Positions 25,616 through 37,875 of a DNA stretch of 64,000 nt are shown here, piece by piece. Position 1 is the first letter of the stretch, and every line of letters starts with the position of its first letter. The notes under the pieces were generated by a model, which was not told where the DNA came from, did no database searches, and worked only from the letters and a program-made list of their open reading frames with translations. The translations under genes and the position numbers were made by a program. The stretch is taken from contig CM067081.1 in assembly GCA_034008185.1 (NCBI GenBank), positions 200,058,510-200,122,509 on the forward strand. Reading direction: 5' to 3'. Source of the DNA: Gorsachius magnificus (lineage: Eukaryota > Chordata > Aves > Pelecaniformes > Ardeidae).

Positions 25616-26260
25616 TGTCCCTTTGCTCAAGAGAGATGATATAATAGATACACACCACAGGCCACCCTGTGATTTTACCTGCGTGACCACAGAGAGGACC
25701 TGAGAAAGTGGAATGGAAAATCTACCTCAACCTTAGAGGCATAGGTACATGAGTTGCAAGGAAAAACAATTACAAAATGGTGTCCTTCCAGGAAAATTGC
25801 TGATCCTGTTTCCAGTGAGCAGTTCCACAGAGAGAGTAAAGAGCTGTTTCACTTCCAATGTAAATGAAGGGACTTTTGATTTGCATTTACAAGGAGTGAG
25901 TAACGAGCACTATGACTAGGACTAGAGGGGCCCTGCCTCCAGACAGGTGGAGGAAAGAGACAACCGGGTTTACTGGACTGCATGGATCTGATGGCCTGGC
26001 ACATCAGACCCACAGGATTATAAGGCTCTAGTGGACACTGGTGCACAGGTATACAAGGGCAGAACCCATCAGTATTTCTGGCATGACAGGGGGATCCCAA
26101 CAACTAACTGTATTGGAGGCTGAAGTGAGACTAACTGGGAATGAGTGTCAAAGGCACCCCAGTGGCCCAGAGGCTCCGTGCAGGCCCCTCCTCAGGAGGG
26201 GGTATTTCAAGGACCCAAAAGGGTACCGGTGAGCTTTTGGTATAGGTGCCTTGGAGGCAG
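25616..26260 (+). pseudogene. ERVL gag-end / protease remnant
   Basis: About 400 bases after the membrane-type ORF are full of stops and probably represent gag remains. The aspartic protease is recognised by LVDTGAQ, with the catalytic DTG codons at 26034-26042 in the same frame as the RT ORF. The following protease sequence (ISISGMTGGSQQLTVLEAEV, about 26068-26130) reads in another frame, so there is a frameshift just after the active site. A retroviral protease would cleave the polyprotein as a dimer; this copy cannot be functional. Confidence 0.7.
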
Positions 26261-26394
26261 GAGAAATCAAGCAGCTGTCTGCCTTGCCTGGTCTCTCAAA
26301 GGACCCTCCTCCTGTGGTGTTGTTGAGAGTTGAAGAACAACAAGTGCCGATTGCTACCGCAGTGGTGTACATGTGGCAATACTGCACCAAGTGA

Positions 26395-27390
26395 GACTCC
26401 CTGATTCCCATCCATAAGCTGATTCATCGACTGGAAACCCGAGGAGTAATCAGCAAAACTCACTCAACCTTTAACCGTCCCATATGGCCAGTACAAAAGT
26501 CTAATGCAGAGTGGAGACTAACAGTAGACTGAATGATGTCATGCCACTGCTGAGCACTGCCGTGCCAGACGTGCTAGAACTTTAACATGAACTGGAGTCA
26601 AAGGCAGTCAAGTGGTATGCCACAAATGATATCTCTAATACATTTTTCTCAATCCCTTTGGCAGTGGAGTACAGGCCACAGTTTGCTTTCACCTGGAGGG
26701 GCATTCAGTATACTTGGAATCGACTGCTCCAAGGGTGGAAACACAGCCCTACCATTTGCCATGGACTGATCCAGACTGCACTGGAACAGGGTAATGCTCC
26801 AGAACACTTGCAATACATTGATGACATCGTTGTGTGGGGCAACACAGTAGAAGAGGTTTTCCAGAAAGGGAAGAAAATAGTCCAAATTGTTCTGAAGGCT
26901 GGTTTTGCCATAAGACAAATTAAGGTCAAGGGACCTGCACAGGAGATCCAGTTTTTAGGAATCAAATGGCAAGATGGACGTCATCAGATTCCAACGGATG
27001 TGATCAACAAAATAACAGCTATGCCTTCACCAACTAGCAAAAAGAAAATACAAGCTTTCTCAGGCATTGTGGGTTTTTGAAGAATGTATATTCCAAATTA
27101 CAGTCTCTCTATTAAGTGACCCAGAAGAACAATTTCACATGGGACCTTGAGCAACAGCAAGCCTTTGAACAAATTAAATGGGAGATAGTTCATGCTGTAG
27201 CCCTTGGGGCAGTCCAGGCAGGGCATAATGTAAAGAATGTGCTCTACACTGCAGCCGGGGAGAATGGCCCTATCTGGAGCCTTTGGCAAAAAGCACCAGG
27301 GAAGAATCAAGGCTGACCCCTAGGGTTCTGGAATCAGGATACAGAGGATATGAGGACTGCTATACTCCAACTGAAAAAGAGATATTGGCA
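26395..27390 (+). pseudogene. ERVL reverse transcriptase remnant
   Basis: The RT begins with a recognisable finger region (LIPIHKLIHRLE, then PIWPVQKSNAEWRLTVD near 26480-26530), which is cut by a TGA directly after WRLTVD. The palm continues in an ORF from about 26658 to 27080, with FAFTWRGIQYTWNRL, LLQGWKHSPTICHGL and the catalytic YIDD at 26814-26825. LGIKWQDGRHQIP and a connection-type region follow, broken by a TGA at about 27080 and by more stops up to 27390. The catalytic aspartates remain, but the enzyme cannot be made. Similarity to ERVL and foamy-virus type pol is from family knowledge. Confidence 0.85.
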
Positions 27391-27399
27391 GCATAAGAA

Positions 27400-28145
27400 G
27401 GGGTTCAAGCTGCTTCAGAAGTGGTTTGTACTGAAGCACAGCTCCTCCTGGCGCCCCAACTGCCAGTGCTGGGCTGGATGTTCAAAGGGAGGGTCCCCTG
27501 TACACATCATGCAACTGATGCTACATGGAGTAAGTGGGTTGCACTGATCACACAATGGGCTCAAATAGGAAACCCCAATTGCCCAGGAATTTTGGAAGTG
27601 ATCATGGCCTGGCTAGAAGGCAAAGATTTTGGAATATCACAAGAGGACGAGGTGGCACTTGCTGAAGAGGCCCCACTGCATAATGAACTACCAGAAAATG
27701 AGAAGCAATATTCTCTGTTGACTGATGAGTCCTGTCATCTTGTGGGAAGCATCAGAGGTGGAAGGCTGCTGTATGAAGTCCTATACAACAAGTTGTGGAA
27801 CCTGCTGAAGGAGAAGGTGGATCGAAACAGGTTGCAGAAGTTAAATCCATCCAGCTGGTACTTTTGATATTGCTGAATGAGAAAAGTGGCTCATGGATGG
27901 TGGCAAATGCCCTGTGGGGGTGGTTGCAGCAATGGAAGCAGAGCAACTGGCAGCACACAGGCAAACCCATCTGGGTTGCTGCATTGTGGCAAGATATTGC
28001 TGCCTGGGTAGAGAACCTGGCTGTAAAAGTATGTCACATTGATGCTCATGTACCCAAGAGTCAGGCCACTGAAGAACAACAAAACAGCCAGCAGGTGGAT
28101 AAGGCTGCTAAGATTGAAGTGGTTCAGGTGGATCTAGACCGGTAA
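27400..28145 (+). pseudogene. ERVL RNase H remnant
   Basis: The tether and RNase H region is carried by two ORFs in different frames (27421-27867 and 27795-28145). The first RNase H aspartate lies in YSLLTDESC, where the usual Gly after TD is Glu. The second ORF resumes with SWMVANALWGW, but the residues before it, including the expected catalytic Asp, are replaced by a short deletion. A later acidic site remains in HIDAHVPKS. The domain normally removes RNA from the RNA-DNA hybrid during reverse transcription. The frameshift and the damaged active site mean it is inactive. Confidence 0.78.
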
Positions 28146-28860
28146 CATAAGGGTGAACTATTTCTAGCTCGGTGGGCCCATGACACCTCAGGCCATCAAG
28201 GAAGATATGCAACATATAGATGGGCTTGTGATCAAGGGATGGGTTTGACCATGAACACTATTGCAAAGGTTACACATGAATGTGAAATATGTGCTGCAAT
28301 CAAGCAAGCCAAGTGGTTAAAGCCTTTCTAGTATGGAGGATGATGGCTGAAATGTAAATATGGGGAGGCCTGACAGATTGTTTATATCACACTCCAACAA
28401 ACCTGCCACGGCAAGCGCTATGTGCTCACCATGGTGGAAGCAACCACCAGATGGCTAGAAACATACCTTGTGCCCCATGCCACCACACAGAACACTATTC
28501 TGGGCTTTGAAAAGCAAGTCCCACGGCAACATGGCACCCCAGAAGGAACTGAATTAGAAAACAGCATTCATTTTCAAAACAACTCAAAGACACATTCGCC
28601 AAAGAGCATGGCATTGAGTGGGTATATCACATCCCCTATCATGCACCAGCCTCTGGGAAAATTGAACAATACAATGGACTGTTAAAGACTAAACTGAGAG
28701 CAATGGGTGCTGGGATGTTCAAACACTGGGATACACGTTTAGCAAAAGCCACCTGATTCATCAACACTAGGGGATCTGCCAACTGAGCTGCACTGACCAA
28801 TCAAAACTATTATGTACTGTAGAAGGGCATAAGTCCCTGCATGCACATAAAAAATATGAA
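28146..28860 (+). pseudogene. ERVL integrase remnant, 3'-truncated
   Basis: An HHCC zinc-binding head is visible (GHQGRYATYRWAC..., then HECEICAAIK near 28270-28300). The catalytic core follows with RYVLTMVEATTRWLET in the ORF at 28422-28685. The first core Asp position is now Val (codon at 28380-28382), with a stop two codons before it. The second acidic site reads LENSIHFQN instead of an Asp-Asn-Gly type motif, so two catalytic positions are lost. After about 28800 the sequence fades, and neither env nor a 3' LTR is seen. Confidence 0.78.
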
Positions 28861-29910
28861 CGTAAAAAATTCTTGCAGGAAGCTGGAGGTTTACTTCAGC
28901 AGAATCCGACAAATGCACTATGTTTTTCTATGGATAATATTAAAATTAAGCACTTTCATAGAGTAAAATCTGTCAGCAGCTTGCTGTCTAGTTCCATGCT
29001 CAGACCTTGTTTACTTGGCCCAATTAAGAAGACAGCCTGGCCTCAGAAAATACCATGCTTTCAAGTATTACCCTTCTAATATGCTTGTTAAACCACTGTT
29101 TTTTTCTAATTTATACTTTCATTTTTCAGTCATTTTCAAATAATATTGGCTAATGCTTTAATGAATCTCTTTCCTTGCTGGCTATACAAAACATTCATTT
29201 AAAGACACATCAGTTCTACAGCATCTTCACCATGGTTGTGTTCTTATTGCAATGTAATGTTACAGGCTGTGAACCAAAATAGCTGATGTCAAAATAATGC
29301 TAATATACAGTCCAAAATTTCCAACCAAATCCATTACTGTATCTTATGCTTATTCCCCAATTAACCAGAGCCTCTTCTGTTTAAAAATCATTACCAAAGC
29401 CAAAATTTTTTCTGCCTACTTTTCTGCAAAGCTAAAAACTCAGTAAGGTTAATAGATCTCAACCTTTCCCTGTTCTCTCATTCTAGTGATAAGGATATCA
29501 TTGGCTCCTCACCAAATCCACCTTTTTTAAGTAGAAAATTGTTGGTATTCAGTATATAAGCCAACTTTAAGCTATTTAAATTACAAGTTCAAATCATCTA
29601 ACTAGCAAGAATTTATTTAGCATCTAACAATATAAGAGTGTACATGTAGGTGCAATCTAGACCTCTGCTCTGGAACAGGTGTGTGCACGCCCACTGGCCA
29701 CAATAAACCTTTTATCTGGTTTGGTTTTACTCACTTCCAGTGAAGAGCATTCTGCATTTTTTTCATATTCAGTTCCATACTTTAAAACTTCTCTCAATAT
29801 TTAGCTTAACTAATTTTTGCAGAAACGTATGTTGTTCTCTTCCAGTATCCATTTTACAACATATCTTTCACATGGAGGAGTTAACATCTCCCCTCAGTGT
29901 ACCTTTTTAA
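28861..29910. other. Unassigned DNA after the provirus
   Basis: No LTR, env or gene is recognised. The last few hundred bases may already belong to the old minus-strand CR1-like element seen after 30215, but they are too diverged to call. Confidence 0.45.
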
Positions 29911-30198
29911 GGTCTCATCTCCCAGGTAACAGGCAATAGGACAAGGGGAAATGGCCTCAAGTTGCACCAGGGAGTTTTAGATTGGACACTAAGAAAAATT
30001 TCTTCACCAAAAGAGTTGTTAAGCATTGGAATGGGCTGCCCAGGGAAATGGTTGAGTCCTCATCCCTGAAGGTATTTAAAAGGTGTGTAGACGAGTTGCT
30101 TAGGGACATGGTTTAGTGGTGGGATGGCAGTGTTATGTTAACGGTTGGACTTGATGATCTTAAAGGTCTTTTCCAACCTAAACAATTCTATGATTCTA
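29911..30198 (+). mobile_element. CR1 3' fragment
   Basis: A short 5'-truncated CR1 covers the last part of ORF2 ([16 protein letters not shown] stretch, then [19 protein letters not shown]) and the 3'UTR with CTTAAAGGTCTTTTCCAACC. It ends in AATTCTATGATTCTA. It matches the 3' end of copy 1 closely and belongs to the same or a sister subfamily. Confidence 0.92.
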
Positions 30199-30214
30199 AG
30201 AACAAACCAATTCT

Positions 30215-30900
30215 TTCAACTCATCTTGAAATTTCTTATTATACTTGTTTATATCTTCTGGATTCTTTCCAAGTTATCTTTATCTTTCTCCAAGCATGTT
30301 TCTCAAAAAATATATGTAAGGCTTCTATTAATCTTTATCAATCCAGAACCATATATATCTTAAATACCCGACTCTTGCTAAGACATCCTAGAATGTTCCA
30401 TTTCATTTTTGAAAACATACCACATTTTTGCATCAGATTGCACCATCCAGATCCACTTTTGCAATATTGTTGCTTAGTCAGTTTGTCTCAGTTTTCTAAT
30501 TCAGCTTCTATGAATATGTTTCACCTCTTTGTCTTGAATGTCAGCTTCTTTCTTTTAAATCGCCCCTTAATTTTATTAAGAATATTTTGAATTCTCATCC
30601 CTCTTCTCAAAACAGCTATTCTAGGTTTGACTTATCAGTAAAATGCCTTATATTCTTTACTCCACCACCCGCTCCATTAATGAAAATATCAAATAGATTC
30701 AGACACAGAACAGACTTCTGCAAGGTTTCACCTGAAACTCTGGGGTGGCCAGTAAGTAAGTGACACTTCCTCCAGAAGCAGAGTTTTCCACCAAGATATG
30801 CATTCATCTAATGATGTTTTCACACAGAACATTCTTGTCCAATTAGTTTATTAAAATATCACCTGGAACTGTGTTGCAATCACAGAGCACACCTTCATAT
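30215..30900 (-). mobile_element. Ancient CR1/L3-like fragment
   Basis: The plus strand reads as a badly eroded antisense CR1: phrases such as CTGGATTCTTTCCAAGTTATC and the stretch around ATGAAAATATCAAATAGATTC followed by a CAGACTTCTGCAAGGTTTCACC block correspond to antisense RT/C-terminal consensus found in old amniote CR1/L3 copies. There is no ORF. The younger CR1 fragment at 29911-30198 lies directly beside it and may have landed in it. Confidence 0.45.
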
Positions 30901-33900
30901 GTGCTCTGTTCAAGGGCGGTCTGAAATAAATGCATACCAGTCACCCTTCATTCTCTGCTATCCGGTCTGTGTCCCTATCCCTAAGCCAAAGACTCTCACT
31001 CTTACAAACTTTTTCTGGACATATTAGTACTTTGATTCTGCTTTGAATGTGGACAGACTTCAAAAAAGGAGTGAGTAACAAAGTAGTCTAATCTTGAAGT
31101 GGAGTAGCAAGAGAATGATAGAGGCTTGGAGGTCATATTATGGGTTTTAATCACTCCAGGCAGAGGCAGAACTTAAATTCAGGGCCTTTTTTTCCTGGCT
31201 TTTCTTTAATTGTTAACTTACTTCTAAAGTGAGCTGGCAGCTCTTCAGTCTACATTTAGAAAGAAGGCAGCAGTAGCAATGTGATCTGAGAAAACCGACG
31301 GAACTGAACCTTTTGGGTAATAAAGGTGGATGAACTCATAAATCCCGAATTCCCACAGTGACTGATACTGAGCTGTTCAGCATCATTAATATTGGCACAT
31401 TTCTGTGAAAAACTGAAGGCAGATTGTTAGAAGCCTATGGAACTAATGTAAAAAAATTAACACATAGCACTTTAGGCAATGTTGCCTTTGGAAGGTAGCT
31501 GAGCTGAAATTTTTTTGGAATATAGTACTGAGTTTTTCTTATCTCTGCTTAAGAGCTCCTTTAGCACCCTTTACTGAGCCCAGCCTGAGTTTATGGAGGC
31601 TAACGTATAAAGCAAAAATATAAATGATCTTAAGGGGTCTCTTAGTGAACTGAACATTAAGGGCAGTTAGTTATTACATGTGAAATTCCTGCCATTGAGC
31701 CCAAGCCTGGAAGTCCAGCAAGATCAAGAAGAGCCTCCCAGAAATGGTTGGTGAGTTTGCACCATCCATTCACACCTCTTAAAATCAATGACAAAACTCT
31801 TAAGCAGCAGCAGACTCAAGGCACGAGCTACGCTTGTGCTATTTCTCTTGAAATATTTTTATTCATAAATCATTTTAAGGTTTGATTCACACTGAAAAGC
31901 TGGATAATTATTTAATGCATGACGTTCATAATCATCTATATCTACCCTGCTTCAGTAGTTACATTAATCAGAGGATAACTGTTGTGCAGAAGCTCAAATG
32001 ACTTAGTAAATTGCATAAGCAGGAGTTTACTTTTTCTTTTCTCTCCTAAATGCTGGATAACAATTACTGTTTAGTACATAAACAGGCTATACAGCAGGTA
32101 ACACAACCTTAAACACTTCTAGAATTAGTTTTAATCAGTTTTTGCTTAATTTTGCTTGCCATGCAGAAAGCTCTAGTATATTTGTGGAATGATTGTGCCA
32201 ATTTGCTAAATCACAACATAACTCTTAAATGGAGGGAATGGCCACAATCAAGGGCACATATTTTAAAGATATGGAAAATGAAAGCAAATACAACAGGCTT
32301 GACTGATTGCAATTGTTAGATTAGATCATTATTATAAATACAGTGTTAATTACATGTTCTCAAATTACCAAAACACACTTTCTCTACTCCTGGTGCTTCA
32401 CAGTACTGTGAAGTTTAAATAACTTAACTGCATAAACATTTTACATATTGAAGTTATCCTTGTGTTTCCCCACTGCATTGCATCTGACACACTGATGATA
32501 TCCTCACAGCCAGAAAAGCAAGAACTGAACTGGGAAGGCAGAACTCAAAACATGGAGCCATTGCAACAAACAGGTGATATTGTTCACAACCTGAAAGTAA
32601 GCATAATCAGCTGAGATAAAATATTCTCTAAAATGTACAGGTTTACCAGTTCTTTAAAACAGAAACAGCTGGTTAGTCAATATTATTCTACATCATTAAA
32701 ATAGTAAGACTTACTGGTAAAACTTTCCCTTAAATTTCACTTATATGATGGTACTACTATTCTTTAAATGCCCATCGCAGAAAAAGCTGCAATACTGTGT
32801 GGATCTTTTCAAACACCTTAAACTCACGCTAAGTAGACAAGCTTGCAAAGTGCTGGTCTAATCTCACTCGTCTTCATTTGTGTGCAATGCCAGGAAATGC
32901 TGTTTCCCCTTGTTCTTCCAGGGTTTGGGGGAATATTCTTTGCAGCCATGGATATAATTCTGCTGACTTGAGACAGCTGAGAGGGAAAAACTGGGTTTCA
33001 AATGGTGCCCCTATCAATTATTTTACAGAACCATTGTACAATTTCCAATACAGTTGACTAAACTTGTTCAAATCATCTGTTAAGACAGTGCAGACTATCT
33101 ATAACCTTTGTTTGTCTCTGCTCACTTTTCCAGTCAGCCAGTAAAAGCAGAAAAACATGAGGAATGAGTCAGATTATCTTCTTACAGTACCAATTTCTGG
33201 TACTCAGACTGAACACCAGGTTCAAGGGCTCTGCTCCCATAGGTGCGTCACAGCACACAAATTAGGCATTTAGGTCCCTTCATTACCACTAAGGACCTAA
33301 GCACTTCTGGAAAGGCAGGCAGAAAGTCTGCCCGTTTAACACTTCAATACTTCTCTGGAGCTTAGACATTTAAGGCACTCCATAACAGTAATCAAACATT
33401 GGTCAAATCTACATATCTATATCTGAGTTAGTCACAGAAGTTGCTTTAACAATTAAAGAAGTGAAAAATGCACTAATGGGTGTGATTCACCCATGACGAA
33501 TTGCTCCCCAAAAGTAGCTTTTTTGCACTCCTTGCAAAGTACCTTGGGAAAATGCGTTTAGTTGCAATAACTTGAACTTTGGTTCATCAGAATTGAGTTG
33601 AGATGAAACACACACTGCATGTTTCCTTCTCCTCGAGGTGAGATCCCTCTTCTGTGGATCGACGACCCAATGGTCAGGGCATTTTATTTTTTTTAACAGA
33701 TGAGGACCACAACATTTCATAGCCTTGGAATTAGCATGCTTTACCTTGGCTGTTTTATCTTCAGCAGGAGCTGTAGCCACCAAGCTGCAGGCTTTGGCAG
33801 ACTGGCCTTTTCTCCCCTGTTGAAGCTGCCCAGTTCAGTAGTCAGGAGTGCAGGAAATGTAGACATAAAGGGAAGCATGATTTAGTGTGCTGATTAGGCA

Positions 33901-34626
33901 CTCAAGAGCACAGAGCAAGAAATGTGAATTTAATCTACTGGTTAGGTACTCGTCAGGGAGAAATTTTAGATACTGGTCCCTCTTCCCTTGAGTATTGATA
34001 TTTTAGTACTATTTTCTAAATAAAAACATTTAAACAGTTCAGGAAGAAACATATAGCTAATGCCTCTAATTTGTTGTATAGGTCTCAGCTCACTTCCACA
34101 TAGCTTGTAGCTCAGCGAAACAAGTTCCACTGTTCATAGCAGGGATTTTCACTATAATTATGCTAAGGTTTTATAGTAATCATACTGCAGCAACACAAAC
34201 TTCTAAAAATACCCTTGTGGTTTTTTACAAGTTCAGCCAGATTTTTTCTAGGCATTGAGTATTTATTGTCTCTTCAAAATATATTGGGATTCATTTTACA
34301 TAGCCAATTATGAGCTGCCTGAGGGGTTTACATAAACGCTTCATCGACCCTTCTGAAGTTAGTTCCATTAAACATGAATGAGTCCAAGCTGGACTTGTTA
34401 TGTTGCTAGTTTCTGAACTTTCCCAGTGGGCACTTGAAAAAATATGCAGCTATTATACATTAAGAAGTGTCTTTCTTTGTGAGGGTCTGTTTCATTCCTT
34501 TTCTTTCCTTTTTTTTTTTCCTTCTTTTTTTTTTTTTTATTTTTAGATAGAGTGAAAATAAACAAAGCACAGAGCCCAGCCAGAACTTACTGAAATCTCT
34601 GGCTTATTTTGCATTTTCTATTCCAG
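30901..34626. other. Unassigned AT-rich DNA
   Basis: No firm element is seen. A 98-codon minus-strand ORF at 33487-33783 is lysine-rich and gene-like at its start but lacks any recognised family. The stretch 31830-32350 looks like unique, possibly conserved noncoding DNA. A poly-T/pyrimidine tract occupies 34509-34540. Confidence 0.45.
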
Positions 34627-34821
34627 TGGTGTAAAAGACCTGTTCAAGGAAAAGACAAAAAAGGAGTCCAAGTGCCTTTCGTAGCCACTAGAAGTGCAAT
34701 AAAAATAAAGAATGCCAGCAACAAGCAATCCTCCAAGAGTTTGAAAAGTGTCTTGAAGCAAAAAAGCAATGTTCCATCTCAACTTTCTATTAAAAAAAGT
34801 CTATTGCAATTTAAGCATTAG
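34627..34821 (+). other. Candidate terminal coding exon, unidentified
   Basis: A good acceptor (TTTTGCATTTTCTATTCCAG, ending at 34626) is followed by 64 open codons and TAG at 34819-34821. The peptide is rich in Lys, Ser and Gln (for example KGKDKK-like and SSKSLKSVLKQKS stretches), as in disordered C-termini of nuclear proteins. An AATAAA lies 330 bases downstream (35151-35156), a plausible 3'UTR length. I do not recognise the protein and see no upstream exon. It may be the last exon of a host gene, an lncRNA exon, or a coincidence. Confidence 0.25.
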
Positions 34822-36333
34822 TCAGCTACATCCACAAATCTCCCACTGAGCAGCATGAAAAATAGCAAGTAGTATTCCAGTACATTAGACCACTTAAGCA
34901 TATGCTTATATCTACCTCTAGACAACAACGTACTCATTAAAAAAAAAAAAAAAGAAATTAAATTTTTGCTTAAGAGCCTTCATGAATCAAAAGATGAAGT
35001 CTTTATGTAAAACCTCCATTTTAAGGAATATTTACACAAAGTACAGTCTTCACTGTCCTACAGAAAGAACAAGAATTTAATGTTCCTCCTGTATCTGCTT
35101 TAATTTACTATAAGCCATGAGGATTTTACCCACTGTTATTTTACTACATTAATAAATGACAACTGGCATCAAGTATCTGTGTTTTTCTAGTGAGATTTTG
35201 CAGTAATAGACAATGAATGTAGAAGTCACTTGGAAAATGAAAAGCCAAGCCCTCTAAAAGAGAAAAATTTGCAAAAAAAAGTAGAAGAAAAATGTTAATT
35301 ATTGTTTTTTCATTCTCATTGCTCTTGTAATTTTATTAGGGGTTTAAATATATGTGTTATTTTTCTGAAAAATATCCTTGGGTTCCTAAGATATATATAT
35401 ACTTTTCCTTAAAATTATTTTAAATGCCTATCTTAGTATTTATTAAGCCAAAAGCTTTAAAGTGGAATGCTCAACAGAAGGACTAATTCTATTGTGAATC
35501 AGTAGCTGGAAATTGCAGAGCATTTCAAAATATTGCAGCTATGTAAGAGAAAATAAAATGTATTACAAATTATTTATTTTTTGTTCACAGTGTTGTAGCT
35601 GCCACATTTTTCATATCTCTCTCACCATTCAACAAGCAGTCTCAAAAAATCCTAATAGACTTTGGCAATGAGCCATCTTTCATACATACTTAATTGAAGA
35701 TCTTGGCCTAATCATTTGCTATGCCATACACATGCATTTTAAGTAAAGTGTAAGTAACAGGGACTGTTATTAACTATGGAACAAATGCAAATGTATAATT
35801 ACATTAATGTATTATTCTGTATGGCATGTTTGAAATTCTTTTGAAATGCTTTACTTGCACAGTGATTTGAGAAGCACAAATTAGAAAAGTGGACCCTTTG
35901 GAAATAATTATCTGAGGAATTGTGTATTAAAGCATTCCCACTTTCCTATTAACAATCATTTCAACAGAAAGAAGTAATGAATTAGAGGATGGACTTATAT
36001 TATTCTTGAAAACAATTTTGCAAGATTAAACATTAAAGTAAAGGTCTGGACTTGAATATTTATCGCTTTAGAAGATACATGCAGTAAATGGCATATATTG
36101 ATGCTGGCCATATTTAAAAGATGGTTCTCATATTAAACTTTTATTAAATTTAACTTTGCTTAGCAAAATTCAGAGTGAAAATGATATTAAAGAGTTTTGT
36201 AAATTTTCACTCTTTTGAAACACATGTCAGTTTTTGAAGTGTAAAGTTTTAAATAAGAGGTTCATTTACATGAATATTTATTGTTAAATTGGTGTCATAG
36301 ATGAATTTTAATCCATAATTTTGTATTTCCACA
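34822..36333. other. Unassigned AT-rich DNA
   Basis: If the exon at 34627-34821 is real, the first 350 bases would be its 3'UTR, with AATAAA at 35151-35156. The rest is AT-rich, with many ATTA cores and an A-run near 34940-34955. No gene is seen. Confidence 0.4.
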
Positions 36334-36620
36334 AATTATTAAATAATTAATAGAATAATTTTTATCCAGTCTCATTCAGACTTAAAGATGAAATAACTGT
36401 TGTCAAACTATTTTGAACATTGTGTTCTTGAGGGTTTTTTATATGAGGTTTTTAATGAATTATTGTACATTGGTAAGATGGGAAATTATTACCAATGATA
36501 TATACTTAAATTATTACTAATTGATAGAATAATTAGCCACTCATTCAGAACTAATGATGAAATAATGTGCAATAACTATTAGTTAACATTGTTGCTGGGG
36601 TTTTTTTTAAGTTTTTATAA
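36334..36620. repeat. Diverged direct duplication of about 115 bp
   Basis: A unit at 36334-36450 (AATTATTAAATAATTAATAG, then AATAATT...CATTCAGA...GATGAAATAA and GAACATTGTG...GGTTTTTT) recurs at 36508-36620 with many substitutions and small gaps. The shared order of at least four sub-blocks argues for a duplication and not only AT-rich coincidence. Confidence 0.6.
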
Positions 36621-37497
36621 CTCTATAGCCCACTAGAAGAAGGACAAAGCCAATGGCTCAAATGAACCTTAAATAGGACTAATGTGAAATTATTCAGCCA
36701 GTCATGTCCAGAACTTAACAGGCAGTTGGAAGCTAACATGTATAGGAGGCAGGATCAAAATAAAAGTCCATAAGGCAAAGAGATGCCATGATTTGAGGAC
36801 TGGCTTTTCACACAACCTTGGTCTCACTACCACAACCCTTCATACAAAGGTATTCACTGCGAGTGGGCATTTTCAAAAGTAAGCTTTGGCTGGTATCCAG
36901 TAGTGGTCATTGTGAAGCCACAATGCTGCAGATGTTTCGCATTGGTCCACAGTAGCAGTGAATCGCATTTTGAGTTAAAATGAAATTTTTTCATATTATT
37001 ATTATATACATCCTTATTGAAAATGCTGCATGTATGTATCCCCTACAAGTTTATTTTTTGTATACTGTTGGTTTTTGAGTAATTAGTAAAAATAAAGGAT
37101 TGTACTTAGAGAAATTACTTTAAAATGAAGTGGCAATTGAAAGATAGAGCAGAAATTGTGGAGTGAAAACATTAAAGAAATATTGCATCATTTCAAAGTG
37201 AGCATCTCCAAAGTCACCAGTTAGAATTTTAAGAATCTAGCTTAATGAAATCTGAAGTTTTGTCATTTACAGAAGGTAAATGAGCAGAAACGTTCGCCTT
37301 GTCATATGACGACAGTAAGAATTGACAAGAAAAACTAAGCAATTTTTAAAACTCAGCTTCATTGGAGGACTACAAATACTAGGGGTTTTAACTGTAGCAA
37401 CAGGACTCTATGCAGTCTCTGCATTGAAACATCAAGATTTATTCTTATGGCTGCCTTAGAAATTATCCATGCTCTGAATTTCACTAGTGTATCACTT

Positions 37498-37860
37498 AAG
37501 GCCAAAAGGGAGCATTTTGATCATCTACTTTAACTTCTAGGGAGCCGCGTTGACATTTTTTCATTATTTTAATATGCCTTCATATGTCTGTGTGCTGAGT
37601 GCCTTCAAATCACAATGAAATTGTCAATGGTTAAGGCTAGAGAGGACCATTTTAATCGTTTTGTCTGACTCCCTGCATAACACAGGCCATTATTTTTACC
37701 AAGTGATTCCCCAATCAAGCACATGACTTCTGGTTGAGCTAGATAATATCTTCTGGAAAATAATTCAGTGTTGATTTCAAGTGATAAAGATTCTACCACT
37801 ATTCTCAGGAAAATGCCCTTATTTTTAGCCCCTGAAACCCATAATTTCTAATTGCAGCTT
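37498..37860 (-). mobile_element. Ancient CR1 3'-end remnants
   Basis: The plus strand contains antisense CR1 3'-end consensus typical of old reptile/bird copies. AAGGCCAAAAGGGAGCATTT is followed by a TGATCATCTA block near 37498-37545, and a second, longer copy runs from about 37630 (GAGGACCATTTTAATCG, CTGACTCCCTGCATAACACA, GGCCATT, GATTCTACCACTATTCTCAG). No coding sequence is left. The double start suggests an internal duplication or two nearby insertions. Confidence 0.5.
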
Positions 37861-37875
37861 TTCTGTTTTCAGCTG

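Larger units (their letters stand above)
24211..28860 (+). mobile_element. ERVL-like endogenous retrovirus, 3'-truncated
   Basis: A decayed provirus of about 4.65 kb. The order is 5' LTR (24211-24782), primer binding site (24791-24808), a 169-codon membrane-type ORF where gag is expected, then remnants of protease, RT, RNase H and integrase. The pol order and the sequence around YIDDIVVWG and KVKGPAQEIQFLG match class III (ERVL, spumavirus-related) pol. No env follows and no 3' LTR is found. Recognisable sequence fades out soon after the integrase core, near 28860. It carries many stops and frameshifts, so it is old. The 5-mer before the LTR is CTAAG; with the 3' end lost, no target duplication can be matched. 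Confidence 0.88.

Noticed and set aside
33487..33783. 98-codon lysine-rich minus-strand ORF, considered as a processed pseudogene of a ribosomal-type protein
   Set aside because: No family could be matched, and there is no poly-A tail or target duplication next to it.
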